From Druceiella hillmani (taxonomy: Eukaryota > Arthropoda > Insecta > Lepidoptera > Hepialidae), in assembly GCA_039881145.1 (NCBI GenBank), contig JAYKKI010000091.1:992001-1056000 (forward strand): a stretch of 64,000 nucleotides of DNA, written 5' to 3'. The translations under genes and the position numbers were made by a program. Positions 49,000-60,259 of this stretch are shown here, one piece after another (positions within the stretch are counted from its first letter, which is position 1; each line of letters begins with the position of its first letter). The notes beneath the pieces are model-generated. The model had not been told where the DNA came from. It ran no database searches and saw only the letters and a list, made by a program, of their open reading frames with translations.

Positions 49000-50630
49000 C
49001 TGAAATACACAGAATAAGTGCACGCATATACAATACACATTATCAGGAACTTAATGGTTTTTATCTAATACTAATTAGTGTTGTATATTTCCATAGTTTA
49101 TGTTCTTAATTTTATTGCGATATGAACATCTTTTTCCAAATTAAATTTTATATTAGTGGAATAAATTATTTTTAATGTGAACAAATTTAACAACGTATCA
49201 TTCCTTGGATGCTTTGATTAGTTATCGACATTAATTGTGTGCGACAGGCGTCTTGACAATTTAAGGAATCGTAGATATTACAGAATTACAAACGTTTGAT
49301 TCTATAATGTAGAAATATATAGTCATATCAACACTCATTTAGGCTATCTTTCAAGAAATATTGAGAAAATATATCAAAACTGCAGTTTAAAATGGGGGTA
49401 CTTTACCGTTATTTCATAAATAAAATAAAAATTAAATTCTTGTAATTCTTTAATTATTTTTTAATGTAAAATAATTCCCAATATGTCTAATGTAATCTTT
49501 TAAAAAGTATTAATCAAAGTAAGTAAAACATAATTATAATAAAATTGTATCTTATATGTTCTACTTATTAGTTTTCTGCCGTGCTCGGAAGTATCGATGG
49601 TCACTTTATATTTATTCACAATTGAAAGGTCAAATGAGTTTTGAAATATTTCTTTAAAAATGAGCAAGTTAACAAATTTAAAAGGTGTAAATACATTTTT
49701 AATAATACAGCAAAGGGATTTTCTCCATCTAGAGCTTTCCGTATAATTAATAACCACGGGTTGTCGACATTTATTTTTCATGATTACTTTCAAAAAGGCG
49801 TTATTACGTTTGCGTGAAAAATAGTTAAAAGGGAAACAAATAAAAGACTTCATGAAAAAGAAAGCAGTCGAGTCTAAGTATTTTTCCTTTAGCGTCGATG
49901 TGGCGTTGCAGTCGCAAAAAAGACAAAATCGTCAGCTAAATTTAACGTGTTAATGACATGTCGATTTTTTATATTTTCGCAAAATTGTTCCAGTCTTTTT
50001 CAGAATAATATCTTTTTGCATTTTATCATATATAAATAATATGCATAAAAATATTTTTTGCAAAGTATATATCTATTTATGACATTTATGGAAAAAACTT
50101 TGGAAATAAAAAATTGGATGGCAAAAATCATAAAAAGTAAAGTAAAAGTAAGTTATTTTCAGGAATTTGAAAACCAAAAAAAAAAGAAAATTGAAAACCA
50201 GACGGTGCCCAGCTAAATAATTATATACCAGGGTGTACGTTTAAAAGGATCAATGAACTGATGTCAACGCTACGAAATATATAAATCCGTCAAAATCTCT
50301 AATTTTTTCTCGTAATAGTGGAAAAAAATGTGAAAAAGTCTAAGTGTTTTCCCAGCTTTTTTTAATTAATCATTTTTACAAATTACAATATTACTAAATG
50401 ATAGATATGCATTGTTAACTTATTTTCATTAAAAACACGCATATCATTTTAACGAACGGTACGGTTAAAACTTGATCTATCTCTTTTAATTGTAACAATT
50501 TTATATCTTACGTAATTTTGTGAGTAGAGTGAATTTTAAATAAAAATTAAAAAAAAAATAAAAATTTAATTAAACTATGTTTAAACATCTCTATAAAGAA
50601 ACCATAAAATATTCGTAGATGGCAACCCTA
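49000..50630. other. No supported gene
   Basis: AT-rich. A 117-codon minus frame (49500-49853) is among the longest in the window. It is Lys/Phe/Asn-rich, lacks any motif I recognise, and A+T-rich composition makes it plausible by chance. Confidence 0.4.
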
Positions 50631-50963
50631 CTACTGCCGCTCGTTGTTCTTCGACTCACCGTCCGGCTGAGTGTCATTCAAAGTCACATCCGTGAAAATA
50701 GATACAGCTTGCCTATCTAGTTTACATTTTTTATTATAAATTTAAAACTCTGTTAGTAACCGCCGTTAGCAGGTGCGAATTTGGTAGGACATTTTAAATT
50801 TCCGACACACTAATATATTTAGATGTTGTAACAAGTAACGATGCATATTATGTACGGGAATGTTTAAAAACATGTGCTTTTAATTTGTGTTGTGGCATTT
50901 TTACATGGATTAATTTTAGTGCCTTTGTACTACTATTATGGGTGTGTTTAAATGGTTACGGAG
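50630..50963 (+). promoter_or_regulatory. Possible promoter, 5' leader and tiny first coding exon
   Basis: A GC-richer block at 50633-50690 contains TCATTC (50674-50679), which fits the arthropod initiator TCAKTY. About 260 bp downstream ATGGGTGTGTTTAAATGG (ATG at 50938) opens a frame reading MGVFKWLR and meets GAG/GTAAGT at 50964, a near-perfect splice donor. This would be a first exon with 26 coding nucleotides and a phase-2 junction. No TATA box or downstream element is at the expected position, and an in-phase second exon was not found nearby. Each part is weak; together they make a testable 5' end of a plus-strand gene. Confidence 0.3.
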
Positions 50964-50999
50964 GTAAGTTACATTTATCATATACTACTTTTCATCCGT

Positions 51000-51725
51000 G
51001 TTGAAGTTTCTTTTTGCGACTACCCCCTGTTTTCGCATCATTTTTCTGATTTTAATCGGTGCTTATTAGATAAAAAAGTATAACTAACGCTTTATAACAA
51101 ACATGTGTACTTAACTAAAAGGATGGATTTTTCACTGCTTTCTTTATTTAAACCTTAAGATAAAATAAAATTTTTTATGTAATCTAAGTTTTAAACGTTG
51201 CTTTTTGGTAGTTATAAAAGATGATTTCATATAAATAATCGATTAAACAATATGTTTCCCGTTCCTTTTTACAATTAACAATTTGTTAGATTTATCAACA
51301 ATAGAATCTTGTCGCTTTATATATGAATACTGACACATTCTGCTACATATTAAGCATAGAAAACCAATAAACTCCCCGAAAAAGACCTCTGAAATTTAGC
51401 CGTGTTAAAATAATTTTTTTAATAAATGTTTGGTATATTCACTTATTCTTTTTTTTAACGAAAGAATACTCATGAAACTAGGTATTTAATAATTATGAAT
51501 TCGTTCACGATTAATTTAGTAAAAAAAAATATTTGAAACAGTGCTTTGCCAATTTTGTCAACTAAATTTCTTGTTTCATTTTTAAGTTTAATATTTCACA
51601 AATTGTATTTGGATTATGTGTTGACATGTTGAAAATGTGAATTGAATCGGGAAAACCCCATAAGAAATGATTTGTTGCAAAAAATTATTTGTAAGTAATA
51701 AATTTTGTTGTCACTGTACAGAATA
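51000..51725. other. No gene seen
   Basis: AT-rich. If 50938-50963 is an exon, this would be intron. Another GTAAGT occurs at 51690 without an open frame before it. Confidence 0.35.
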
Positions 51726-51730
51726 AACCT

Positions 51731-51897
51731 TTCTTTCAACGATGTAAAGAAAATGGACAAAATTAAATTTTGCTAAAATATATTTGTTCCCAATCTTTTC
51801 TAACTATTTAAAGTAAATTTTCCTTTCAATTATGTAAATAAAAATGTTAAATCAAATTTTTCGAAAGTGTATTTGTTCCCAAATAATTATAACATTG
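51731..51897. repeat. About 90-bp tandem duplication
   Basis: CTTTCTTTCAACGATGTAAA...ATATTTGTTCCCAA (51729-51793) is followed by TTTCCTTTCAATTATGTAAA...GTATTTGTTCCCAA (51819-51883). Identity about 75%. Confidence 0.75.
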
Positions 51898-52815
51898 TAT
51901 TGTAATGAACAAAAAGTAATGGGTGTTTTACTTTTTTATTTGTTGCTCGAATTAAGAAGCAGTAACTCGTAAATATAATAGTTATTTACTTAATCTGTAA
52001 CATCAAGAAATGTTATAAAATTAATCATTCTTTTAAGTCTTTTAGTTTCACTTGTATTTTACAAAATTTTTAGTTATACGACCAACTTCACAATTTTTTA
52101 AAACATGGAATAATTTTAAAAACGTTGATTAATTCTAAGTGTCGATGTGCGTATCTACTGTTTTCCATTAATTTATTTTTGTAATGCAAAATATGGAACT
52201 CGATTTATATATGTAAAAGTATACAGGAGCTAAGAAAAAGAACTCTGGCTATTGCTTAGAATATTTCGTAATTTTTTGCAAGTCTTCAGACTCCCCGTAC
52301 TAGAATATAGCTATCGGCTGAAACTGGAATCATAATCCCGTTTCGTTATGTTACGTTCTGCATAACTATATTAAAAAAGATTCTTGAAAAGTAATCCGTT
52401 TAATGGCAATGTTGTTCCTAGTTAGTGTTGGACAATAAATCTCTAAATTAGAAAATGGGTATCGCTCACATCTTAATCATTATTTGACCATTTATTTTTC
52501 TTTAAACAACATCCATATTCAATTATTCTTATAGAATGAATGCGCGTTGTTTCAGATCACTTTCTCTGTTTCAGATCACTTCTTAGAGAAAGATCTTGGG
52601 TGTTCTTTCGCGAACCAGTCCAGGTTAAGCATTTTATAAACGATTAATCGAAACATTACTGCATACCGCTTCGATTGCACCTTATTGCAAATCTCGTTTT
52701 GTAACCATATAACGCGGGAAATTTTTAAAATCATTGGTTAATTCTAAATGTCTATGTACTAATTTTAATAGGAATGAGGGCTGTTCATAATTGCAGCCCA
52801 CAGCTTCCGTTCAAG

Positions 52816-52821
52816 GTAAGT
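52816..52821 (+). promoter_or_regulatory. Possible splice donor AAG/GTAAGT
   Basis: CCGTTCAAG is followed by GTAAGTTCCC. The preceding 45 bp (from TTTTAATAG at 52770) could be a short exon with an acceptor-like AG, or an untranslated exon. A 6-bp donor is expected by chance every few kilobases, so alone it is weak. Confidence 0.25.
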
Positions 52822-52876
52822 TCCCGTAAATATTTCCGTAGGTACAATTTTTGAGGCGGGCTCCTATTCTAGTAAA

Positions 52877-53010
52877 ATGGCCACGCACGAACGACCCTGG
52901 ATTCACGATCATTCGACGGTTTCTTATTCGCATTTGTCACGCAAGCTTGCCGGCCGACTTGAAATCGAGGCGGTTGAGGCCATTTTCACGTTTCACTCAT
53001 ACAGTGAGGT
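52877..53010 (+). CDS. Candidate first coding exon, 44 codons plus two bases, product unknown
   Basis: ATG at 52877 has a good context (AAAATGGCC). The frame reads MATHERPWIHDHSTVSYSHL at its start, then a charged stretch with RLEIEAVEAIF, and reaches GAGGT/GTAAGTATAC, a strong donor at 53011. Reading through the donor gives a stop at once (V then TAA), so the frame makes sense only if spliced or if it is a 45-residue peptide. G+C is about 50% against 30% around it. An overlapping frame from 52851 is also open for 68 codons; high G+C lowers stop frequency, so openness proves little. No known domain is recognised. The donor at 52816, 61 bp upstream, suggests alternative first exons. Confidence 0.35.
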
Positions 53011-53111
53011 GTAAGTATACGCATGTGATATCCGTGTGCTTATGCGTATATGTGTAATATTGGGTATAATGTTTATACGTTTGAATGTGACGTTAGCTTT
53101 CGGTTCAGTAT

Positions 53112-53200
53112 ATGTATACGATTGAAGGTGTACCTAATTTCCAAGCGTTTAAATCAGTACCTATATGATTGAAGGCGTACGTAATTTCCAAGCTTGGCAA
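53112..53200. repeat. 47-bp tandem duplication
   Basis: ATTGAAGG(T/C)GTAC(C/G)TAATTTCC begins at 53121 and again at 53168, with TATACG or TATATG just before each. It directly follows the GC-rich candidate exon. Confidence 0.85.
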
Positions 53201-53209
53201 TTTTTGTAT

Positions 53210-55490
53210 AATACTCAATTAGACAAAACCCTACATGAAACTGCAATAATTTTTAACATAATTTTCATACATCGACGATGCGAAAAATGAAAGCGTCATG
53301 TTCATTTTTACTATAGGTAAGTAGGTCTGGTGTTTAGGATACAATTATTGCAATTGGAATATAAATACTAATGCTGCGATATATACTTTTGCTTAGTTAT
53401 TAACTTACGAGTAAGAAGAATGGATATTTGTGTCTCATATAATAAGCTGGGGATTAATTTATAATGGAGCACCTTAGCGTCGCATACGAAATATTAACAT
53501 GAAATTAATGGGGGAAGAATTGAAGTGAAAAAAATTATGTAATACTCCATGTGACGGAGAGAAAAATTGAGTAGAAGAGCTACAAGTTAGGAAGAGGCCA
53601 TTCCCTTTGTTTCTCCATTACACCGACGAGCTGATGCTGTAGCTCTTAATACTTATCGGGAAAACTACTGGGTGTATACGAAATAATGCATTTAAGTAAA
53701 CACCAATTCATCGATATCATCTTAAAGGAATTAGATATATTTTAAACTCAAGGAATTGAATATTTCTTCAGCGCAAGGAATTAGATATTAAGAGATATCC
53801 CCACAGGTTCATCCGACATTCTCATTTGTATCCTTACACATCCGCATGGCTAAGGTATGCTTTCAAATATTTGGAGACGTGAAATAACTCTTTGTAGTCC
53901 ACTATCACGAAAATCGCTTACGTTGTATCGTTAGCTCAAGCATACGTGACAACTGCCGCAAATCCCGGTCTGTTAACATGTTTCGGTTGGTATGATACCA
54001 AGTGTGGCGTATCGCGCGGCTCACATTTTATTGATGAGCATGATCGGGCTGAACTGTAAATTCATACAGTCTGCCGTAACGGTCTTGTCACTGTCGACTG
54101 GCATTCGTGCCGGCCTTATTGCCCGGGTCTAGTAGTAGTTCACTCTGTGCACGAGTCTCATTTTATTGTTTAATCGAACTCGGCTCTGTTAGGGTAGGGT
54201 AGGTCAACGACCGGGAGAATCTTACTCTGTCATCTATTCGACTATGTCCGTACGTATACGTCTTACTAAACTATAGAAAAAATAAAATTGGAAGGATAAA
54301 TATCTTTTATCACATTAATTACTAAGACTGGTTACACTCTGAGAAATATTATTTATCACCATTTTGAGCCAAAAATACTGTCCGGCCATATGTCGGGCGC
54401 CTCATACACTTCAGTATGTATTAAAATTTAGATCAAATTTAGAAAGCAGTACTATTTTTAAGATTCTCGTATCCAAGGATACGTGCTAAAATATTAAACA
54501 ATTTATTTTTAGAAAAAAAAAACAGGTTGACTCAAAATCGAGTTTTTTTATAAAAGAAAAACTGCTCACAATAAAAAAAACCTATTGGAGTTTTATAACG
54601 TATAAACTATTTTTTACTCTCAATCATTTTTAAATTTAATCACATAATTTTGCCGCCACCGACAGAAATCTTTCATTCTTCAATTTTTTACCTTTTACCT
54701 ACTTCTCATAGGTAAATCGTTTTTATAAATTTTGGGCTATTTTAAATCAGTTTTTAAAAAAAAATCAACAAGGGGAAAAAACATTTTTTGACTATTACTG
54801 GCGACAGATGAATAAAAATTCTTTGATAACAGGATTTTCCCTTTCACGCGAGCCTAATGTACTATATATATACTAGCGGTTTTTAGATACATTATTCTTA
54901 AAATCTGTTAAATAAGCGGGGTTCATCACGGGTTCTAGGTAAACAATACTTATCAAACGTAATTAAGTAACGTTTAATCTGTTACGTTGTGACATACATT
55001 TCATTCTTCACTACATATGAAATTCTACTTTGTCATCATATTGATGTCCTAATTACGACAGTGAATTTATTTTGCCTTCAGTCGCCAACTAGTCGACCGA
55101 TCTCCGTTAAATTTTATATACTATTTAATTTTGCAAATAATATTTCCGATTGTTAAAATTTTATTCAGAAAAACAGCTTAAGGTTAATTTTACATAAAAG
55201 AAAAAAAATTAATTCATAATCCTAATTAATATTATGAATACGAGAGTAAGTTTATGCACATCGAGCTAATTGGCCATTTCCAATGGTGAGATTCAATATT
55301 TTCATAAGAATACTGTATTTAAATTATGCTTTCATTTTTCCCTTTTCCACTTGAGCGAAATCGCCAGTCAGAGCTAATGATATACAAATTTCGCGTCGAA
55401 ATACAGTTGATTGGTATACCTAATTGAAAATATCTTTAATTGGATATAGTCTATTCGATATTTTCCTGATCAAAAAAAAAATTGATAATT
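53210..55490. other. No supported gene; GC-richer patch at 54.0-54.25 kb
   Basis: Between 53995 and 54245 the sequence is GC-richer (TATCGCGCGGCTCAC, GTGCCGGCCTTATTGCCCGG) and ends with TTAGGGTAGGGTAGG, a short G-rich run near 54190. It could be a promoter or untranslated exon but has no good open frame. AAGGAATTAGATAT recurs at 53728 and 53776. The rest is AT-rich. Confidence 0.35.
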
Positions 55491-55495
55491 ACAAA

Positions 55496-55964
55496 TAGTA
55501 CTCGCACTTCAAGGGTTCTGTACGTACTTAGGCAAAACATTTAAGAATATTTCCATATTATTTTCCATTATGTAAATATATTCCCTAGTACTTATAAACA
55601 CATAAATTTTAAAAATTACCTAAATCAATAAGAATTACATGAATTCATCCCTTAGTTTTTCCTATAAGTTAAATTTCTGGTAACGTCGTTCTTTCATAAT
55701 TATGCCTAGCAGTTTTACAATGGAGGAGTGAGAGCATGTTTTTGTGGATATTTCCAGTAATATTCTAAAATACGAACCTCCTAACATTTAAAAACTTACC
55801 CCTTCTATTTACTTACCCCTTCTAAAATTTTCTTATCATCCTTTCTAAATTTTAGGGACTTAACTACGCTAAACGATTTACAAAATAAGGCTGTGACGGA
55901 CAGACACGTGAGAGTTTTTACAAGGGTTCCGTTTTTTCCACTTGGTTTACGGGAACCCTAAAAA
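55496..55964 (+). mobile_element. Interspersed repeat, same family, about 470 bp
   Basis: It starts in the family's 5' region (GTACTCGCACTTCAAGGGTT, CTGTACG) and ends with TGACGGACAGACACGTGAG, ACAAGGGTTCCGTTTTTTCC and TTTACGGGAACCCTAAAAA. The tail is one of the best preserved in the window. The middle has TTTTGTGGATATTTCCAG, shared with the fragment at 57469. Confidence 0.8.
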
Positions 55965-55969
55965 TTATG

Positions 55970-57460
55970 GAATCTATTTAGATATAATATTTTTGTAGGG
56001 AATAAAACATTGATAGTATTTCAAAAAACGTGGAAGCTTTCATGAAGTTTGATTTAGGATGATCGACATACTTAACCGTTGTTCTTATTTCGATGGTTTT
56101 TCTGTGCGATGACATCTGGTACGTCATTTTTACGTACTTAACACCAATAAATTAACGGTCTCCTTATTAATTAAATGATAAGCTTTAGAACAGCCGCTAA
56201 GTTTTAAACAAAATTTCAAGCATAATGTTCAATGCCTTGAAACATGAGGCCCAGTCTACCAAAAGTTGAAAATCCCCATAGTCCGTTGAATAATTTGCGT
56301 TTTATTTCCCAAGTACCTAGGAGGTAACAAGCAGTGCATGTCATTCACGATATGAATATAACAATCGCGAGGCAGTTCATAAGCGCCGATGTTCATAATT
56401 CGTCGACACGTACGACATATTGACTAGGATAACCGTCCGCTGTTTAATGTGCGTATTCGTTTAGCGTTCCCGATACCCTTAGATTTTCTAAGCTGCGAGG
56501 TCTGCGTCGTGTGGTAGTCGTTAGAGCGACAGGTTTCAGGTTAGATATAAAATGTGTAAACGTGTTGAAGAAAATAACCATTAGTGTATGCTATAGAATT
56601 TACGCCGCGGGTTTAAATGAAAAGAAAACTTGAACTCGTCAATACTAAATCTTAGTATTTCATAGTTCTTTATATGTTGGAGCGCCTATCGTATACTCTA
56701 AAAGTAAAGCATTCAAGTGTATACAACTTCTAAATTATTATTTACTAGAGAGAGTAACACGTCGTAATTCGTCAAGGTTAGATTCCTTAGTATTACGGCG
56801 AATAACAAAACCGCGAGTAGTAAAAGTATCAATTATTCGATGTATTGTAATATTTTCAATATCGATTCCCCTATGGTTATCCAAATTTCCAACATTGATT
56901 ATCCTAGATTATCCTTTTCAGCTATATTTTTCCAGAGACATTTAGTAAGCACAATTTCTAAAATTACGAACCGCGAATGTCGAATCTGCGAATGGCGTCG
57001 GATTATTGTGGTACAACCTTCAATTGAATCAAGAAACAAAATTGCTTCACTTCAAGAAGATAAATAAATATGTGAAAAACTTGATTTTATGACACGTTTT
57101 CAAACCGATAGTGGATTGGGGGTGTATTTGGTGTTGAAGGAGAAGATATACACGTTTTATATCTAAGTTGCATAAATATGAGGACGCTAAATAGATCGGA
57201 TACATTAACAAAATTTGACAAAAAGAAAAACAAACAAATCACTTTTGAAAGTTCTTAGAAAAAATTGCTTTTTCCAAACAGATCATTCAAAAAGTCGTGA
57301 TACTGAAACTTCGAATGCTTTATCAGCTATGTTTCATAATGTACATAATTGTTCAAGAACTGTTGCGGTAAACTTTTCGCAACATAAGAATCTTGTATGT
57401 CCTAAAAACTGAGATTTAGAATTGTCGCTCTAGTAAACTTGATTTTGGCTTTAGCAATTT
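55970..57460. other. No supported gene; GC-richer patch at 56.4-56.6 kb
   Basis: 56390-56620 contains GTCGACACGTACGACATATTG, GAGGTCTGCGTCGTGTGG and TTACGCCGCGGG. The phrase GTGGTAGTCGTTAGAGCGACAGG (56511) looks briefly tRNA-like, but no B-box follows. Plus-strand frames at 56840-57067 (75 codons) and 57215-57412 (65 codons) are serine/asparagine-rich with no recognised motif. Confidence 0.35.
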
Positions 57461-57464
57461 TGGA

Positions 57465-57600
57465 AATGTATGTTTTTGTGGATATTTTCAGCAATATATC
57501 TAAAAGTATATTAACTAGCAAAATAGTTTTCGAATATTCCATTTAATTATTTCCAAATATTTTTGTTGATACCGCACACGACACACGGAACTTAAAAATA
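57465..57600 (+). mobile_element. 3' fragment of the interspersed repeat family
   Basis: TATGTTTTTGTGGATATTTTC matches 55736 in the complete copy, and the fragment ends CACACGGAACTTAAAAATA, the family tail with two changes. Confidence 0.55.
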
Positions 57601-57639
57601 AATAAATAAAAATTACATTGACCTTTATGATTATATATA

Positions 57640-57848
57640 TTATGAATATAAATATTATTTTTAATGGTTGCTATTGAAATAAATGAGGGTTAATATATTT
57701 TACAATTATGCCAGATTTCAAGCTTCTATCTCGAATGATTTTTGAGAAAAACGGTGGACGGACAAACACGTCTGTGATCATCTTCAAAGGGTATCAGTTA
57801 GTTAAGGGTAAGTTTTTCCTTCTGAGGTAGGAAAACCTAAAATTGAGC
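57640..57848 (+). mobile_element. Second adjacent 3' fragment of the same family
   Basis: CAATTATGCCAGATTTCAAG, then GGTGGACGGACAAACACG, AAAGGGTATC and finally GGTAGGAAAACCTAAAATT follow the family's 3' order. Two tails within 250 bp mean tandem or nested insertion. Confidence 0.6.
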
Positions 57849-57849
57849 C

Positions 57850-58850
57850 AGAAATATATTTGTCGCATAAAATTGTAATTGTATAACAAGAAAAAATAAC
57901 TGAAAAATTGCGGTTTTTGAAAGTAGGCTCTTAAAAACGGTGATATTGCTTATGGTATTAAGGAATGTGTTTCTCTCCTAAAAAAATATTTTTATTTCTT
58001 AGATATACCAAAAGTAAAATCACTATAAATTTTATGAAGCTTCAAAGCGGTCAGGTTATTTTTTTTTTGTTAATTTGACTTGTAATAAACCTATATCTTT
58101 GTTTAAAATGAATCCGGATATCACTTGATTGAGCGATGCGCGAGGTTGTTAATTCTGGTTAAGTGGCTTTAATTTGTTTATACTCATAAACTTTATTTTG
58201 GATAAATTTTATTACTTATTTTTACCAAACTAAGTAAGCGTCGTGCATGCATGCGATTGGCCTTGTATCTAATATTAATAAGTTTCGTTAGTTACGTATC
58301 CGTTACTGAAATTTTAATTTCTGTTAAATTCCTAAAAAGTATATTTTTTAAGTACTCTGGACAGCAGTAATTGCAAACTTTATAATAAATACCATTTATA
58401 CGGTTTTACAGTAAATGCTAATTTTTTTTGTTGGCAATCCCCATATAAATTAAATTAAAAGGGTTAACCGATATATAAACACTCCAGAGCTTTGCATATA
58501 AGAAATTCTTTCTTTTTTGTGTTGTTATCGCTTGCGAGAATGAAGACTTATTTTAAAATAAAACTTTTACGTAAACAAATTTTAGCATTTAACATGAAAA
58601 TCAGTTTTTCACCATGTTACGTCTACCAATTTACACCTTGGTAAAACACATATAAGTTTGATTTTCAATTATATTTACGTAAAAAAACCCACATCCAGAT
58701 CAATACTGCTGTCGTTATATATTTTATAATTGTTTTCAACGCTTTTTAAAAAATATATATAATTTTGTTAATCGAATACTTAGTTGCTACTTCTAGAGAC
58801 TGTAATTTTAGATTTCTTTGATTACTACCACCTTAACTTTCAAAAACAGT
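57850..58850. other. No gene seen
   Basis: AT-rich. GCATGCATGC occurs at 58243-58252. No open frame of interest. Confidence 0.4.
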
Positions 58851-59610
58851 TAAAATGTCAAAAAAGAATGTAGTGAAGGTTTATTACGAAAGAATAAAAC
58901 GCTGCTATCTTGGATCTCAAAAACATTGTAAATTCAAATCAAAGTTCGAAAACAAATATAATGACAATTTATTGTAAAGCAGATGTCGTGACTTTGGATT
59001 TCAAAAATATTTGTGAAATTCGGATTCAGCACTCTAAAGTTAGTCGGAAACGAATATAATGACTGTTTATTGTAAAACAGTTATTGTCACTTTGGATTTC
59101 AAAAACATTTGTGAAATTTGGATTCAGCACCCTAAAGTTAGCCGAAAACGAATATAATGACTATTGTAAAACAGTTATTGTCACTTTCGATTTCAAAAAC
59201 ATTTGTGAAATTCGGATTCTGCACCCTAAAGTTAGCCAAAAACGAAGGTAATGACAATTTATTAATGACCATTTATTGGAAAGCAAATGTCACTCTGAAT
59301 CTCAAAAACATGTGCGAAATTCGAATTCAACACCCTAAAGTTAGTGGAAAACGAATGTAATGACAATTTATTGTAAAGAAGATATTGTCACTCTGGATCG
59401 CAAAAACATTTGTGAAATTCGGATTCAGCGCCCTAAAGTTAACCGCAAACGGATATAACGACAATTTATTGTAAAACAGATATTGTCATTTTGGATTTCA
59501 AAAACATTTGTGAACTTCGGTTTCCCTAAAGTCAAAAATGAAAGTAGTAACGGTTTATTTCGAGAGGGACAGATGTCATCATTTTCGATATAAAAATATG
59601 CGAAGTAACT
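58850..59610. repeat. Minisatellite, about 98-bp unit, eight units
   Basis: The anchor TCACTTTGGATTTCAAAAAC or a variant starts at about 58905, 58990, 59088, 59182, 59291, 59389, 59487 and 59578. Spacings are about 85, 98, 94, 109, 98, 98 and 91 bp. Each central unit continues with ATTTGTGAAATTCGGATTC, CACCCTAAAGTTAG, AAAACGAATATAATGAC and TTTATTGTAAA. The middle six are similar to one another and the outer two strongly decayed, the usual pattern of unequal exchange. The 109-bp unit has an internal duplication of AATGAC.ATTTATT. No frame stays open through the array. Confidence 0.95.
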
Positions 59611-59693
59611 TGAGAATTAATATAGCGTCAAATTATTACAAATTTGTCAAATTATTACAATAGATATTATAAATTTGGTCCACAAAGTCAAAC

Positions 59694-59950
59694 CTATCGG
59701 CACAAGAGCCGCGGCTCTATCCAAACTTTGCGGCTTAGAAGGTCTGCGGACTTTAGGCGCGCTGCGCAAATGCACATATTTAACGCCACGACGGTGACCC
59801 TAGTCAATTTGTCGTGCGTGTGACGAATTAGGAACATCGCCGCCTGTCGTGCGACCTTATGTAAATTGTTGCAAAATGACTTAGCAACAAACGGCGCACT
59901 CATTACGCCGGGCGAGGCTTAGGAGATTAGCCGCAAATTATTCAAGGGAC
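59694..59950. promoter_or_regulatory. GC-rich unique block with a 14-bp palindrome
   Basis: Immediately after the minisatellite, 250 bp reach about 50% G+C. AGAGCCGCGGCTCT at 59705-59718 is a perfect palindrome. Other islands are GGCGCGCTGCGCAAATGCAC and CGGCGCACTCATTACGCCGG. A 69-codon minus frame (ATG at 59903) is open, but there is no recognisable domain. In a genome where neutral DNA has drifted to 70% A+T, such a block suggests constraint (enhancer, promoter or exon) or recent insertion. Confidence 0.35.
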
Positions 59951-59964
59951 GACGAGGGCCGGTC

Positions 59965-60050
59965 TTCTTAGGTCTAATGGGAGGGATGCGAGTTCGAGTC
60001 GGTGAAACATACCCGGGTTCTGCGCTTGTGCGAGCAGTATTGATGCTTAG
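59965..60050 (+). repeat. tRNA-derived SINE-like unit, copy 1
   Basis: GGGATGCGAGTTCGAGTC contains GTTCGAGTC, a fit to the RNA polymerase III B-box GTTCGANTC, followed by GGTGAAACATACCCGGGTTC. A related segment lies at 60160. No complete tRNA fold is present. Confidence 0.4.
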
Positions 60051-60159
60051 GTGCTTTAGAGTATTATGTTTTGTAGACGGAGCTTCGGTATTAGTCAGGA
60101 GCTTATAGAAATTTAACTAAAATTTGTATAATACATTAGCAAATTATTTAAGATACTGT

Positions 60160-60250
60160 GGGGGATGATCGTCTCGGGAGTAATATGAAGGATGCGAGTT
60201 TAGGTCCGTGGAATACACTCGGGCATTGCATTGAAGGTTCAATGTCGGTA
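60160..60250 (+). repeat. tRNA-derived SINE-like unit, copy 2
   Basis: AAGGATGCGAGTTTAGGTCC followed by GTGGAATACACTCGGGCATTGC aligns with copy 1 (AGGGATGCGAGTTCGAGTC, GGTGAAACATACCCGGGTTCTGC). The B-box is degraded. Two copies 195 bp apart point to a repeated element or local duplication. Confidence 0.4.
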
Positions 60251-60259
60251 TCTGAATTC

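Noticed and set aside
49500..49853. 117-codon minus-strand open frame
   Set aside because: Low-complexity Lys/Asn/Phe composition and no recognisable motif, promoter or splice context. At this A+T content one such frame in 64 kb is not surprising.
58850..59610. CRISPR-like array
   Set aside because: The 98-bp units are contiguous and similar throughout, with no unique spacers between short repeats, and the host is eukaryotic. It is a minisatellite.
59990..60010. Possible functional tRNA around GTTCGAGTC
   Set aside because: No paired acceptor or anticodon stems could be drawn; treated as a SINE-like remnant.
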